Assembly (NCBI GenBank): GCA_964495505.1
Contig: CAZBVM010000016.1
Span: 1-11,741 of the forward strand
DNA from: JACPHB01 sp964495505
GTDB lineage: Bacteria > Patescibacteriota > Minisyncoccia > UBA10092
Direction of reading: 5' to 3'
DNA length: 11,741 nt
Positions 5,682-11,608 of the stretch are shown in pieces. A program made the translations under genes and the position numbers. Numbering within the stretch: position 1 is the first letter of the stretch; each line of letters starts with the position of its first letter. The notes beneath the pieces are model-generated. The model did no database searches, had not been told where the DNA came from, and worked only from the letters and a program-made list of their open reading frames with translations.

Positions 5682-6449
5682 ATGGGCAACATCAATCCTT
5701 TTATCAATGAATTTATAAAGCAAGGTGTTTTAAAAACGCCTGCAATTATTGAAGCGTTTAAAAAAATTGATCGCGCTGATTTTGTGCCGCGGGAATTAAA
5801 AGGAGAAGCATACATTAATGAACCATTGCCGATAGGCGAATGGCAAACAATTTCCCAGCCGTATACTGTGGCTTTTATGATTGAATTATTACAGCCGGAA
5901 CTCGGGAATAAAATTTTTGAAATCGGATTCGGTTCCGGTTGGCAAACAGCTCTCTTGGCTCACATAGTGAGCCAAGAATCTCAAATCTCTCCGACGGAGT
6001 CGAGAGTCCTCGACAAAGTCGGGACAAATCTCAAATCTTCCCCCTACGGGGGATCTCCCGAAGGGAGACAAAATTTAGGAAGAGTTTATGCCGTGGAAAG
6101 AATCTCCGAGTTATTTCGGTTCGGACGGAAAAATATCGCTAAATACAATTTTATAAAAAAGGGAATTGTTAAAACAATCGGCGGCGATGCGACTTTGGGA
6201 TTAAAACGCCACGCGCCGTTTGACAAGATTATTGCCGCGGCTTCGGCAGAAGAATTGCCGAAAAAATGGTTGAAAGAGTTAAAAATCGGCGGACGCTTAG
6301 TGGCGCCAATTAAAAACAGCATTTGGCTTTATATTAAAAAATCTTCACCCGCCAAAATTTCTAAAGAAAATTTAGGCGGGCAAGCAGAATTTGAAAAAAA
6401 AGAATTTCCCGGATTTGTTTTTGTTCCGCTAATAAGCGATAAAAACTAA
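5682..6449 (+). CDS. pcm: Protein-L-isoaspartate O-methyltransferase with hairpin-coded insertions
   Basis: PCMT methylates isoaspartyl residues so that damaged proteins can be repaired. The N-terminal segment carries DRADFVP (30-36) and the active-site region TISQPYTVAFM (56-66). The SAM motif is IFEIGFGSGWQTALLA (78-93), followed by GRVYAVERISEL (133-144), GGDATLG and the C-terminal FPGFVFVPL. It has 255 aa, longer than the usual 205-220. The excess sits in two places. Residues about 96-132 replace a turn of a few residues between AHIV and GRVYAVER. Residues about 221-235 interrupt the strand before EFEKKEFPG. Both are encoded by palindromic DNA. The frame is intact, so the protein may tolerate them as surface loops. 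A possible TATCAT -10 box (5668-5673) ends 8 bases before the ATG, so the mRNA may be leaderless. Confidence 0.9.
   Translation: MGNINPFINEFIKQGVLKTPAIIEAFKKIDRADFVPRELKGEAYINEPLPIGEWQTISQPYTVAFMIELLQPELGNKIFEIGFGSGWQTALLAHIVSQESQISPTESRVLDKVGTNLKSSPYGGSPEGRQNLGRVYAVERISELFRFGRKNIAKYNFIKKGIVKTIGGDATLGLKRHAPFDKIIAAASAEELPKKWLKELKIGGRLVAPIKNSIWLYIKKSSPAKISKENLGGQAEFEKKEFPGFVFVPLISDKN
5953..6068. repeat. Cluster of tandem hairpins inside pcm
   Basis: At least five hairpins lie in 116 bases: TCTTGGCTCAC/GTGAGCCAAGA (5953-5977), CTCCG/CGGAG (5989-5999), GTCGAG/CTCGAC (5999-6014), TCCCCC/GGGGGA (6039-6053) and TCTCCC-GAA-GGGAGA (6054-6068). A sixth, TCC(T)CGAC-AAA-GTCGGGA (6007-6024), overlaps one of them. 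A 12-bp direct repeat, AATCTCAAATCT, occurs at 5977-5988 and 6027-6038, exactly 50 bases apart. The array codes for the extra loop of PCMT. Confidence 0.8.
6348..6380. repeat. 33-bp palindrome inside pcm
   Basis: CCCGCC-A-AAATTT is followed by a 7-base loop and AAATTT-A-GGCGGG, with one A/A mismatch per side. It codes for about residues 223-233, an insertion between the IKK strand and the conserved EFEKKEFPG segment of PCMT. Confidence 0.7.
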
Positions 6450-6477
6450 TGACTTACAAGTCAATTGAATTGATATG

Positions 6478-6519
6478 ATTTGTATAATAAATTAGCTATA
6501 GCAAAAATATTATACAAAT
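6478..6519. promoter_or_regulatory. Inverted repeat with -10 box upstream of murD
   Basis: ATTTGTATAATA (6478-6489) is perfectly inverted at 6508-6519 around an 18-base centre that itself contains GCTATAGC. The left arm has a perfect TATAAT (6483-6488) suited to murD; the right arm gives the same on the minus strand. No good -35 lies at 16-18 bases. It may be an operator, a hairpin or a weak promoter. Confidence 0.45.
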
Positions 6520-6530
6520 TATTGATGATG

Positions 6531-7850
6531 ATGAGTATTAACGATTTAAGAAATAAAAAAATCTGTCTTTTGGGTCTCGGACTTGAGAATTTATCGCTTG
6601 CGAAATATCTTGCCAAACAGGGGATTGTTGTTTCCGTTTTAGATAAAAGAGGCAGAAAAGAACTTGGCAATAGATATGAAGCGATTAAAAAAATCAAAAC
6701 CGAATTTTATAGCGGCTTAGATTATTTAAACAAAGTTCTTAATTTTGATATTGTTTTTAAAACACCCGGCTTTATTGGAAAACTTAAAACTAAAAAAAAC
6801 GCGATTATAACAACACCCGTGTCGTTATTTTTTGATTTATGTCCGGCAAAAATTATTGCTATTACGGGTACCAAAGGCAAAGGGACAGCCGCGTCTTTAA
6901 TTTTTGAGATTTTAAAAACAGCGGGGGAAAACGTCTGGTTGGCGGGCAATATTGGAACGGCACCGTTTGATTTTATTGATAAGTTAAAACCGGATCATTT
7001 TGTTGTTTTGGAACTTTCCAGCTTTCAGCTTATTGATTTTAAAAAAAGACCGCGCATTGCCGTTGTAACCAATCTTTTTCCGGAACATCTGGCGCCAGCC
7101 GATCCCATCAATCCCATTTTTCACGGCAGTTTGAAAGAATATTACACTGCCAAAGCCAATATATTTTTAAACCAGACGCAAAACGATTGGCTTATAGTTA
7201 ATAAAAATAATCATCACAATAAGTCAATATTAAGAAAATCAAAAGCCAGAAAAGTTTATTTTCAAATAAACAAAAACTTGCCGAAAAACAGGTTTTTAAT
7301 AGGCAACCATAATCGTGAAAACGTCGCTGCAGCGTGTGCAGTTGCTAAAATTTTAAAAATTCCTAAAAAAGCCATTCAACGTGCTGTACAAAACTTTAAA
7401 GTTCTTGAACATCATTTGGAATTTGTAAGAGAAATCAATGGCATAAAATTCTACAATGATTCGGCATCAACAATGCCGACGGCGGCTTTAGCTGCGGCCC
7501 GGGCCTTTGATGAGGATATTATTTTAATAGTTGGCGGAATGAATAAGGGTTACGATTTAAAAAAATTTGCGAGACAGTTATCGCAATTATGGCAGCCGAT
7601 TGCTGTTGTTTTAATCGGTAAAACCGCGAAGGAATTGGAGAGCTATTTTTCAAAACAAAAGACCTCTTTTATGGTTTTTAGAATAAACGGCGGTATTAAT
7701 GAAATCGTAAATAATGTTTTTGTAATAGCGTTTAAATTATCCGGGAAAACACCGGTGGTTTTTTCTCCGGGCTTTGCCAGTTTTGATATGTTTGAAAATT
7801 CAAAAGACCGAGGAGAAAAATTCAAGAAAGCAATTTTGGCTCTGAACTAA
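6531..7850 (+). CDS. murD: UDP-N-acetylmuramoylalanine--D-glutamate ligase
   Basis: MurD adds D-glutamate to UDP-MurNAc-L-Ala in the cytoplasm during peptidoglycan synthesis. An N-terminal Rossmann segment (KICLLGLGLENLSLAKYLAK) is followed by the ATP loop ITGTKGKGT, then GNIG, ELSSFQL, the YTAKAN segment with the Lys expected to be carbamylated, and HLEFVREINGIKFYNDSAST. The C-terminal domain ends with SPGFASFDMFENSKDRG. Three in-frame ATGs (6525, 6528, 6531) precede SIND; the frame is open upstream to 6480, but the TATAAT at 6483 argues against a start there. The ATP-site motif reads NDSAST rather than E. coli NDSKATN. About ten extra residues (APADPINPIF) interrupt the usual HLDxHGS region, next to a CTGGCGCCAG palindrome. 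No terminator follows. Confidence 0.93.
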   Translation: MSINDLRNKKICLLGLGLENLSLAKYLAKQGIVVSVLDKRGRKELGNRYEAIKKIKTEFYSGLDYLNKVLNFDIVFKTPGFIGKLKTKKNAIITTPVSLFFDLCPAKIIAITGTKGKGTAASLIFEILKTAGENVWLAGNIGTAPFDFIDKLKPDHFVVLELSSFQLIDFKKRPRIAVVTNLFPEHLAPADPINPIFHGSLKEYYTAKANIFLNQTQNDWLIVNKNNHHNKSILRKSKARKVYFQINKNLPKNRFLIGNHNRENVAAACAVAKILKIPKKAIQRAVQNFKVLEHHLEFVREINGIKFYNDSASTMPTAALAAARAFDEDIILIVGGMNKGYDLKKFARQLSQLWQPIAVVLIGKTAKELESYFSKQKTSFMVFRINGGINEIVNNVFVIAFKLSGKTPVVFSPGFASFDMFENSKDRGEKFKKAILALN

Positions 7851-7853
7851 CTA

Positions 7854-7882
7854 TTGACAAGAAACTGCTTATAGTTTATAAT
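7854..7882 (+). promoter_or_regulatory. Consensus sigma-70 promoter
   Basis: TTGACA (7854-7859), a 17-base spacer and TATAAT (7877-7882) match the consensus at all 12 positions. It starts 3 bases after the murD stop and drives the small membrane protein gene, with a leader of about 45 bases. Confidence 0.85.
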
Positions 7883-7933
7883 TGAATTAAGATTAAATTG
7901 CGTTCTTTAACTCTTAAGCCGGAGTGCGAAACC

Positions 7934-8233
7934 GTGAAAAGAATGACAAAGATTGTTTTATTGATTTTTGGAATCATTCTTTATTTCAATATCGGTTATT
8001 TAATGGCTTATTCTTTTGATCCCTCGGCTCAGCCGACAATCGCCAGCAATATTTGTTACCGCATTGTAGATTTTACGGGTTTAATAGGGAAAGCTAAAAA
8101 GGTGAACACTACTTTTTATTTATTTCTTTCTATTGGTTGGCCAGTGGTACTTATATTTTTTTGGATGGTTAATTTATCTCACCTTGCTTATCTGATTTTA
8201 GTTTGGCTTTTTACTGGCGGATTTTTCAAGTGA
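7934..8233 (+). CDS. Small hypothetical membrane protein
   Basis: The protein has 99 residues and no family I recognise. One hydrophobic helix spans about residues 6-26, and two closely spaced ones span about 60-78 and 80-95, with a polar loop of about 33 residues between. The first helix lacks a clear signal-peptidase site, so it is probably an anchor. I chose the GTG start because GGAG lies 9 bases upstream; ATG at 7943 is the alternative. A perfect consensus promoter precedes it and a strong terminator follows, so it is an independently transcribed gene, probably well expressed. The two cysteine-poor loops give no functional clue. Confidence 0.7.
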   Translation: MKRMTKIVLLIFGIILYFNIGYLMAYSFDPSAQPTIASNICYRIVDFTGLIGKAKKVNTTFYLFLSIGWPVVLIFFWMVNLSHLAYLILVWLFTGGFFK

Positions 8234-8234
8234 C

Positions 8235-8262
8235 TGGGGCTTATTTATTAGCCCCGTTTTTT
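8235..8262 (+). terminator. Intrinsic terminator of the membrane protein gene
   Basis: GGGGCT pairs with AGCCCC across an 8-base loop, followed by G and six T residues. It starts 2-3 bases after the stop codon. Confidence 0.85.
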
Positions 8263-8268
8263 ATTATT

Positions 8269-8298
8269 TATTCCCCTATTCGCGCGAATAAGGGAATA
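8269..8298. repeat. 30-bp palindrome abutting the rplJ promoter
   Basis: TATTCCC and GGGAATA enclose, after one C/A mismatch, the perfect 14-bp palindrome TATTCGCGCGAATA. It ends three bases before the TTGACA box, a position suited to an operator, although a second hairpin behind the terminator is equally possible. Confidence 0.55.
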
Positions 8299-8301
8299 CT
8301 A

Positions 8302-8330
8302 TTGACAGATTTACTATCATCTAATAAACT
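8302..8330 (+). promoter_or_regulatory. Promoter of the rplJ-rplL unit
   Basis: TTGACA (8302-8307) is perfect. At 17-base spacing the -10 is TAAACT; TAATAA lies at 15. Transcription would begin near 8337, just before the first arm of the leader structure. Confidence 0.65.
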
Positions 8331-8349
8331 TCATAATGTCCGCAGACAG

Positions 8350-8392
8350 TCCCGACGTAAAGTCGGGATCCCGACCAAAGCGTCGGGAGAGG
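8350..8392. repeat. Paired GC-rich palindromes inside the rplJ leader
   Basis: Two TCCCGAC...GTCGGGA hairpins stand back to back, so GTCGGGATCCCGAC between them is also a perfect palindrome. AAAGTCGGGA recurs in the pcm insertion (6015-6024), and AAGCGTCGGGAGAGG recurs, one G shorter, in the rplL insertion (9220-9233). Confidence 0.7.
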
Positions 8393-8455
8393 CAACCATA
8401 AAGTGGTAGAAGTCCTCCCTAGGACTATAAGACATTTATGTGTTTTGTGTCGTCT

Positions 8456-8477
8456 GCGGGTTTTAACCCGCGTTTTT
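8456..8477 (+). terminator. Attenuator terminator upstream of rplJ
   Basis: GCGGGTT and AACCCGC pair across TT and are followed by GTTTTTA. It lies between the promoter and the rplJ start, so it can only act as a conditional terminator. Confidence 0.7.
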
Positions 8478-8535
8478 ATTAGCAATTCGCGGCATTCGCA
8501 TATAATTCGTAGATTAGCATTATTAAGCGAAAGCG

Positions 8536-9051
8536 ATGGCGATTACCAGAGAAAAAAAACAAAATATTTTAAAAGATTTAGCCGACAAATTCAGCCGCGC
8601 CCAAGCCGCGATTTTAGTTGATTTCAATAAGCTTTCGGTTGCCAAAACAATGGAATTGCGGCGTTTGTTAAAACAAATTGGCGCCGAGTATAAAGTCGCT
8701 AAAAAAACATTAATAAACCGTGTTTTGAAATCAAGCGATTATAAAGGCGTTAACCTTGATGAGTTAAAAACGCAGGTCGGCATAGTTTTCAGCTACAATG
8801 ATCCGGTGCCGGCAGCCAGTTCGCTTTATAAATTTTCAAAATTAAATGAAGCACTAAAAATTTTAGGCGGATTTTTTGGTTTTAGTTGGCGGCAGCGAGA
8901 AAAAATTATCGCATTAGCACAATTGCCGTCCCGCGAAATTTTACTCAGCCAAGTTGTCAGAATGGTTGCCTCGCCGCTTTCCAGATTAGTTACCGTGTTA
9001 TCCGGCAATACTCGCAATTTAATTAATTTATTAAATAATATTAAAAAATAA
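8536..9051 (+). CDS. rplJ: 50S ribosomal protein L10
   Basis: L10 anchors the L7/L12 dimers to the ribosomal stalk. The protein has 171 aa, a normal length. It begins MAITREKKQNILKDL and shows the typical AAILVDFNKLSV, LRRLLKQIGAEYKVAKKTL and GIVFSYNDPVPAA segments. The C-terminal helix (LVTVLSGNTRNLINLLNNI) is where L12 dimers bind. The ATG has only a weak purine stretch upstream. The gene lies behind the leader and four bases ahead of rplL, the standard order. Confidence 0.95.
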   Translation: MAITREKKQNILKDLADKFSRAQAAILVDFNKLSVAKTMELRRLLKQIGAEYKVAKKTLINRVLKSSDYKGVNLDELKTQVGIVFSYNDPVPAASSLYKFSKLNEALKILGGFFGFSWRQREKIIALAQLPSREILLSQVVRMVASPLSRLVTVLSGNTRNLINLLNNIKK

Positions 9052-9055
9052 AATT

Positions 9056-9448
9056 ATGAGTGAAAAATATAATAAAATAATTGAAGAAATTGAAAAGCTC
9101 ACAGCGCTGGAACTTTCGGAACTTGTTAAGGCGCTTGAAGAAAAATTTGGCGTGTCGGCATCAGCTACGACGTACGCCGCAGGCGTAGTTGGAGCTCCGA
9201 CCTCCGACGTTGATAGTCGAAGCGTCGGAGAGGAAAAAACCGCTTTTGATGTGGTTCTCACAAAAGCCGGTGAGCAAAAAATCGCAGTTATTAAAGTTAT
9301 CCGTGAAGTGACGAGTAAGGGTCTCCAAGAAGCTAAGCAGTTGGTTGACAGCGCGCCGCAAACAGTGAAAAACGGCGTTTCTAAAGCCGAAGCCGATGAG
9401 CTTAAGGCAAAACTGGAAGCCGCCGGCGCGGCGGTTGAAATTAAATAA
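9056..9448 (+). CDS. rplL: 50S ribosomal protein L7/L12 with unusual hinge
   Basis: L7/L12 forms the flexible stalk that recruits translation factors. The N-terminal dimerisation segment (KIIEEIEKLTALELSELVKA) and the C-terminal domain (EKTAFDVVL, KIAVIKVIREVTSKGLQEAK, LVDSAPQTVK, AGAAVEIK) are fully conserved in pattern. Length is 130 aa, slightly above the usual 120-128. The hinge, normally Ala/Pro/Gly-rich, reads SATTYAAGVVGAPTSDVDSRSVGE (residues 36-59) and is encoded by palindromic DNA related to that in the rplJ leader. A charged, non-repetitive hinge is unusual but should stay flexible. No Shine-Dalgarno site is visible. Confidence 0.95.
   Translation: MSEKYNKIIEEIEKLTALELSELVKALEEKFGVSASATTYAAGVVGAPTSDVDSRSVGEEKTAFDVVLTKAGEQKIAVIKVIREVTSKGLQEAKQLVDSAPQTVKNGVSKAEADELKAKLEAAGAAVEIK
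9165..9233. repeat. Palindrome cluster in the rplL hinge
   Basis: TACGCC-GCA-GGCGTA (9173-9187) and CTCCGACG/CGTCGGAG (9202-9209 with 9223-9230) are hairpins in adjacent coding DNA. CTACG (9165-9169) can pair alternatively with CGTAG (9184-9188). The right flank AAGCGTCGGAGAGG matches the rplJ leader palindrome with a single-base deletion. Confidence 0.7.
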
Positions 9449-9451
9449 GCA

Positions 9452-10033
9452 ATGAAAAATGTTGAGCCAACTTTAGATACTTTATTTGATTCGCCGATAA
9501 GAGTTCGGCTTTTAAAGTTATTTTTATTTGATACAGATAGAAATTTTGATGGGAAAACGATTGCTAAAATGCTCAATGTCGCTTTCGGACTAATTAAAAA
9601 ACATCTTAAAAAACTTTCAGAAATGCGGTTTGTCGTTGCTAAAAAAATTAGCGGAAAACAAGTTTTTAAAACCAACAAAAATTTTGTTTTTTACGATGAA
9701 TTAAAAGAGTTGATTGCCAAGGCCAGTCCGGCTTCAAAAGAAAAAATGCTAAAATGCCTTAAAAGTTTTGGCGGAATCAAGTTGGCGGTGCTGGCCGGCA
9801 TTTTTTTCAATTTAGATAATTCTCACGCCGATTTACTGGTGGTGGGCGATAGTGTAAAATCATCAAAATTTGATCAGTTTTTAAAAGAACTTGAGGCCGA
9901 GATCGGGAAAGAAATTAATTGCGCTCTTATGACCGTCAAAGAATTTTCTTACCGTTATAATATGTATGATAGGTTTGTTCGCGACATCTTGGATTTCAAG
10001 CATGAAAAATTGATTAATAAATTAAAAATCTAG
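9452..10033 (+). CDS. Winged-helix protein with degenerate nucleotidyltransferase-like domain
   Basis: The protein has 193 aa. Residues 1-75 form a winged helix (SPIRVRLLKLFLFD, FDGKTIAKMLNVAFGLIKKHLKKL, then a beta-wing with KKISGKQVFKTN). Residues about 108-190 look like a minimal nucleotidyltransferase fold: LAVLAGIFFN in place of the GSxxRG loop, then HADLLVVGD, where only one of the usual Asp pair remains. FSYRYNMYDRFVRDIL is a conserved-looking tail. Catalysis is therefore doubtful; a DNA-binding regulator is more likely. It starts three bases after the rplL stop, so it is almost surely co-transcribed with rplJ-rplL. Similar proteins are common in CPR genomes, to my knowledge without a described function. 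Confidence 0.7.
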   Translation: MKNVEPTLDTLFDSPIRVRLLKLFLFDTDRNFDGKTIAKMLNVAFGLIKKHLKKLSEMRFVVAKKISGKQVFKTNKNFVFYDELKELIAKASPASKEKMLKCLKSFGGIKLAVLAGIFFNLDNSHADLLVVGDSVKSSKFDQFLKELEAEIGKEINCALMTVKEFSYRYNMYDRFVRDILDFKHEKLINKLKI

Positions 10034-10105
10034 GGCTCGTGGCTCAGTGGTTAGAGCGTTCGGTTCACATCCGAAAGGTCAGAGGTTCGAATCCTCTCGA
10101 GCCCA
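10033..10105 (+). tRNA. tRNA-Val (anticodon CAC)
   Basis: A full cloverleaf can be drawn: acceptor GGGCTCG/CGAGCCC, D-stem GCTC/GAGC, anticodon stem TTCGG/CCGAA with loop TTCACAT, T-stem AGAGG/CCTCT with loop TTCGAAT, discriminator A. The anticodon CAC (10066-10068) reads GUG. The full CCA is not encoded. The first base is the last base of the upstream TAG stop. Its 3' end is covered on the opposite strand by the recombinase reading frame, so this is the likely integration target. Confidence 0.93.
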
Positions 10106-11575
10106 CATTTTAGAAAAGCGCAAGGAGTTGGAAGCCGCCTCGCTTCGCTCGGCGGCCAATTTGTATTGAATTTTGGGCGAAAAAATCAGTTGGCGATTCT
10201 GCAAAATGCAGTTCGAGCCGATATTTTTAAGAAATGTTGTCATTTCTGTTTTGTTTTCGGTTTCAAGCAATTTCGTGGCTTGATTAAGCGATAAAACGAA
10301 CTCACGAGCCGGTTCGAGCCACGACAGACCTTTCTGTTCAAAATCTCGAATTTGCTCTTGCAAACCGACCTTTTGCTTGACCAGTTTTTCTTTGCGAGAG
10401 GTATATTCTTCGGCAGTAATGGTTTCTTCCAAATAAATGTCGAGTAGCTTTTCGAGTTTCTGCTCAATTTCGGAAAAACTGGTTTTAAGATTTTGAATGG
10501 TAGTTTTGGCTTGTTCTTTTGCATTTGATTCTTCTTTGTCTAACTCGGTCAAAACTCTTTTGGTGTCGTGGCTCGATAAAGAAACTTTTTGAAGAAAAGA
10601 TTTGATTTGTTGGTATAGCTCTTCTTGTCGCAAAAAGTGTTTTTCTCGGCATGGCCCTTTCTTTTTGGTGCAACGATAGTAAACATATTCTCGGCCGCTT
10701 GGCTTGATTTTCTTTTCGGCTGTTATTGCTGCCGAGCAAGGACATTTCATTAAGCCAAGAAAATCAAAATTGTGTTTCTTCACTTTTTGTGGCTTGCCTT
10801 TCTCTCGCATAATTTGTTGCACTTTATCAAAAAGTTTCTTTGAAATTAACGGCTCGTGAGTTGCTTCATATATTTCACCTTTGTATTTCATAAGGCCAAT
10901 ATAAAAAACGTTTTGAAGTAGCTTATGAACTTGAGATATTGAAATATCTCGCCCCAAATTGCTTTTGAGATTTACTCGTTTGCACCACTCGGCTAATTCT
11001 CGAAGATTGTAATTTCCGGTGGCGTAAAGTTCCAAAATCTTTTTAACTTTTAGGGATTTTTCGTTATCAATGTCAATCCCTCTTGTTTTTGGATTATTGA
11101 GATAGCCGAGCGGTGCAAGTACCGGCCACACACCATTTCGTATTTTTTGTCTCATGCCACGGGTTACATTTTCTCGTAGTGAATCCACATAGTATTTTGA
11201 TTGTCCAAAAGCAATTTGGAGCATGAAAAGCCCTTGCGGTGTTGGTTCAAACCAAAATGTCGGAAATTTCAATGTCTTAATCAAGCCACGATCAATCATG
11301 TGAATTATGCTTCCGCCATCAACGCTGTTTCTCGCTAATCTGTCGGGGTTCCAACTTAAAATTCCTTCTGCCTTTCCCTTCTCAATCAATGACAACATTT
11401 CTGCGAATTTTATTCGCCCAGGTTCTTTGGCAGTTTTCGCCTCTTGAAAAGAGGCGACAATTTCAAGTTTTTCTTTGGCGGCCAATTCTTTCAGCTCAAA
11501 GACTTGGGCTTCAATACTTAAAATTTGTCTATCTTCATCTTCGGTGCTTTTTCTTGCGTAAAGTATGTATCTCAT
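10079..11575 (-). CDS. Large serine recombinase (integrase)
   Basis: Large serine recombinases cut and rejoin att sites through a 5'-phosphoserine link. The N-terminal resolvase domain has YARKSTEDEDRQ with Ser10 as nucleophile and DRLARN (78-83). The recombinase domain (about 155-260) contains APLGYLNNP and YIGLMKYKGEIYEATHEPLI. A zinc ribbon follows, CPC (278-280) and CTKKKGPC (302-309), where the first pair is CxC rather than Cx2C. A coiled coil spans about 340-415. Length (498 aa) is normal. The last 33 residues before the tRNA-derived end are encoded by the left inverted repeat. The terminal REDSNL is encoded by the antisense of the tRNA T-arm and acceptor. No clear Shine-Dalgarno site precedes the ATG. 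Confidence 0.92.
   Translation of the reverse strand: MRYILYARKSTEDEDRQILSIEAQVFELKELAAKEKLEIVASFQEAKTAKEPGRIKFAEMLSLIEKGKAEGILSWNPDRLARNSVDGGSIIHMIDRGLIKTLKFPTFWFEPTPQGLFMLQIAFGQSKYYVDSLRENVTRGMRQKIRNGVWPVLAPLGYLNNPKTRGIDIDNEKSLKVKKILELYATGNYNLRELAEWCKRVNLKSNLGRDISISQVHKLLQNVFYIGLMKYKGEIYEATHEPLISKKLFDKVQQIMREKGKPQKVKKHNFDFLGLMKCPCSAAITAEKKIKPSGREYVYYRCTKKKGPCREKHFLRQEELYQQIKSFLQKVSLSSHDTKRVLTELDKEESNAKEQAKTTIQNLKTSFSEIEQKLEKLLDIYLEETITAEEYTSRKEKLVKQKVGLQEQIRDFEQKGLSWLEPAREFVLSLNQATKLLETENKTEMTTFLKNIGSNCILQNRQLIFSPKIQYKLAAERSEAASNSLRFSKMWAREDSNL
10103..10202. repeat. Left arm of a 100-bp inverted repeat around the recombinase
   Basis: It matches the reverse complement of 11609-11708 at about 95 of 100 positions without indels. 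It begins on the last three bases of the tRNA and codes for the recombinase C-terminus (QNRQLIFSPKIQYKLAAERS and on). It contains a CCTCGCTTCGCTCGG motif of the kind scattered in CPR genomes. Confidence 0.92.
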
Positions 11576-11608
11576 AGTGAATTAGTTAAAAATTTTCTTT
11601 TCTCAAAA

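Larger units (their letters stand above)
8337..8477 (+). ncRNA. rplJ leader with alternative terminator (L10-leader type)
   Basis: This fills the 302-base gap before rplJ together with the terminator, palindrome and promoter above. CCGCAGAC (8340-8347) can pair with GTCTGCGG (8452-8459), closing a multibranch structure. Inside are two TCCCGAC/GTCGGGA hairpins (8350-8368, 8369-8388) and AGTCCT-CCCT-AGGACT (8411-8426). The distal arm overlaps GCGGGTT (8456-8462), which can instead pair with AACCCGC (8465-8471) in front of GTTTTT, a terminator. The two states exclude each other, the layout of an attenuator. L10 leaders autoregulate through the L10-L12 complex; that this one does so is inferred from position and folding. 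Confidence 0.65.

Noticed and set aside
5953..6068. Possible CRISPR array
   Set aside because: The hairpins differ in sequence, are not separated by uniform spacers and keep the pcm frame open; no cas genes are near.
6480..6524. TTG start for murD at 6480
   Set aside because: A perfect TATAAT lies at 6483-6488, and the extra 15 residues precede the normal MurD start; the ATG cluster at 6525-6533 fits better.
7898..7933. TTG start for the small membrane protein
   Set aside because: GTG at 7934 has GGAG at a good distance; the extra residues would precede the first membrane helix without any recognisable feature.
8203..8621. Two overlapping plus-strand reading frames across the rplJ leader
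   Set aside because: They cover a terminator, promoter, structured leader and the start of rplJ, and their translations look non-coding.
9031..9678. Long minus-strand frame opposite rplL and the wHTH gene
   Set aside because: It mirrors two well-supported genes; the Ser/Ala-rich translation is typical of an antisense shadow.
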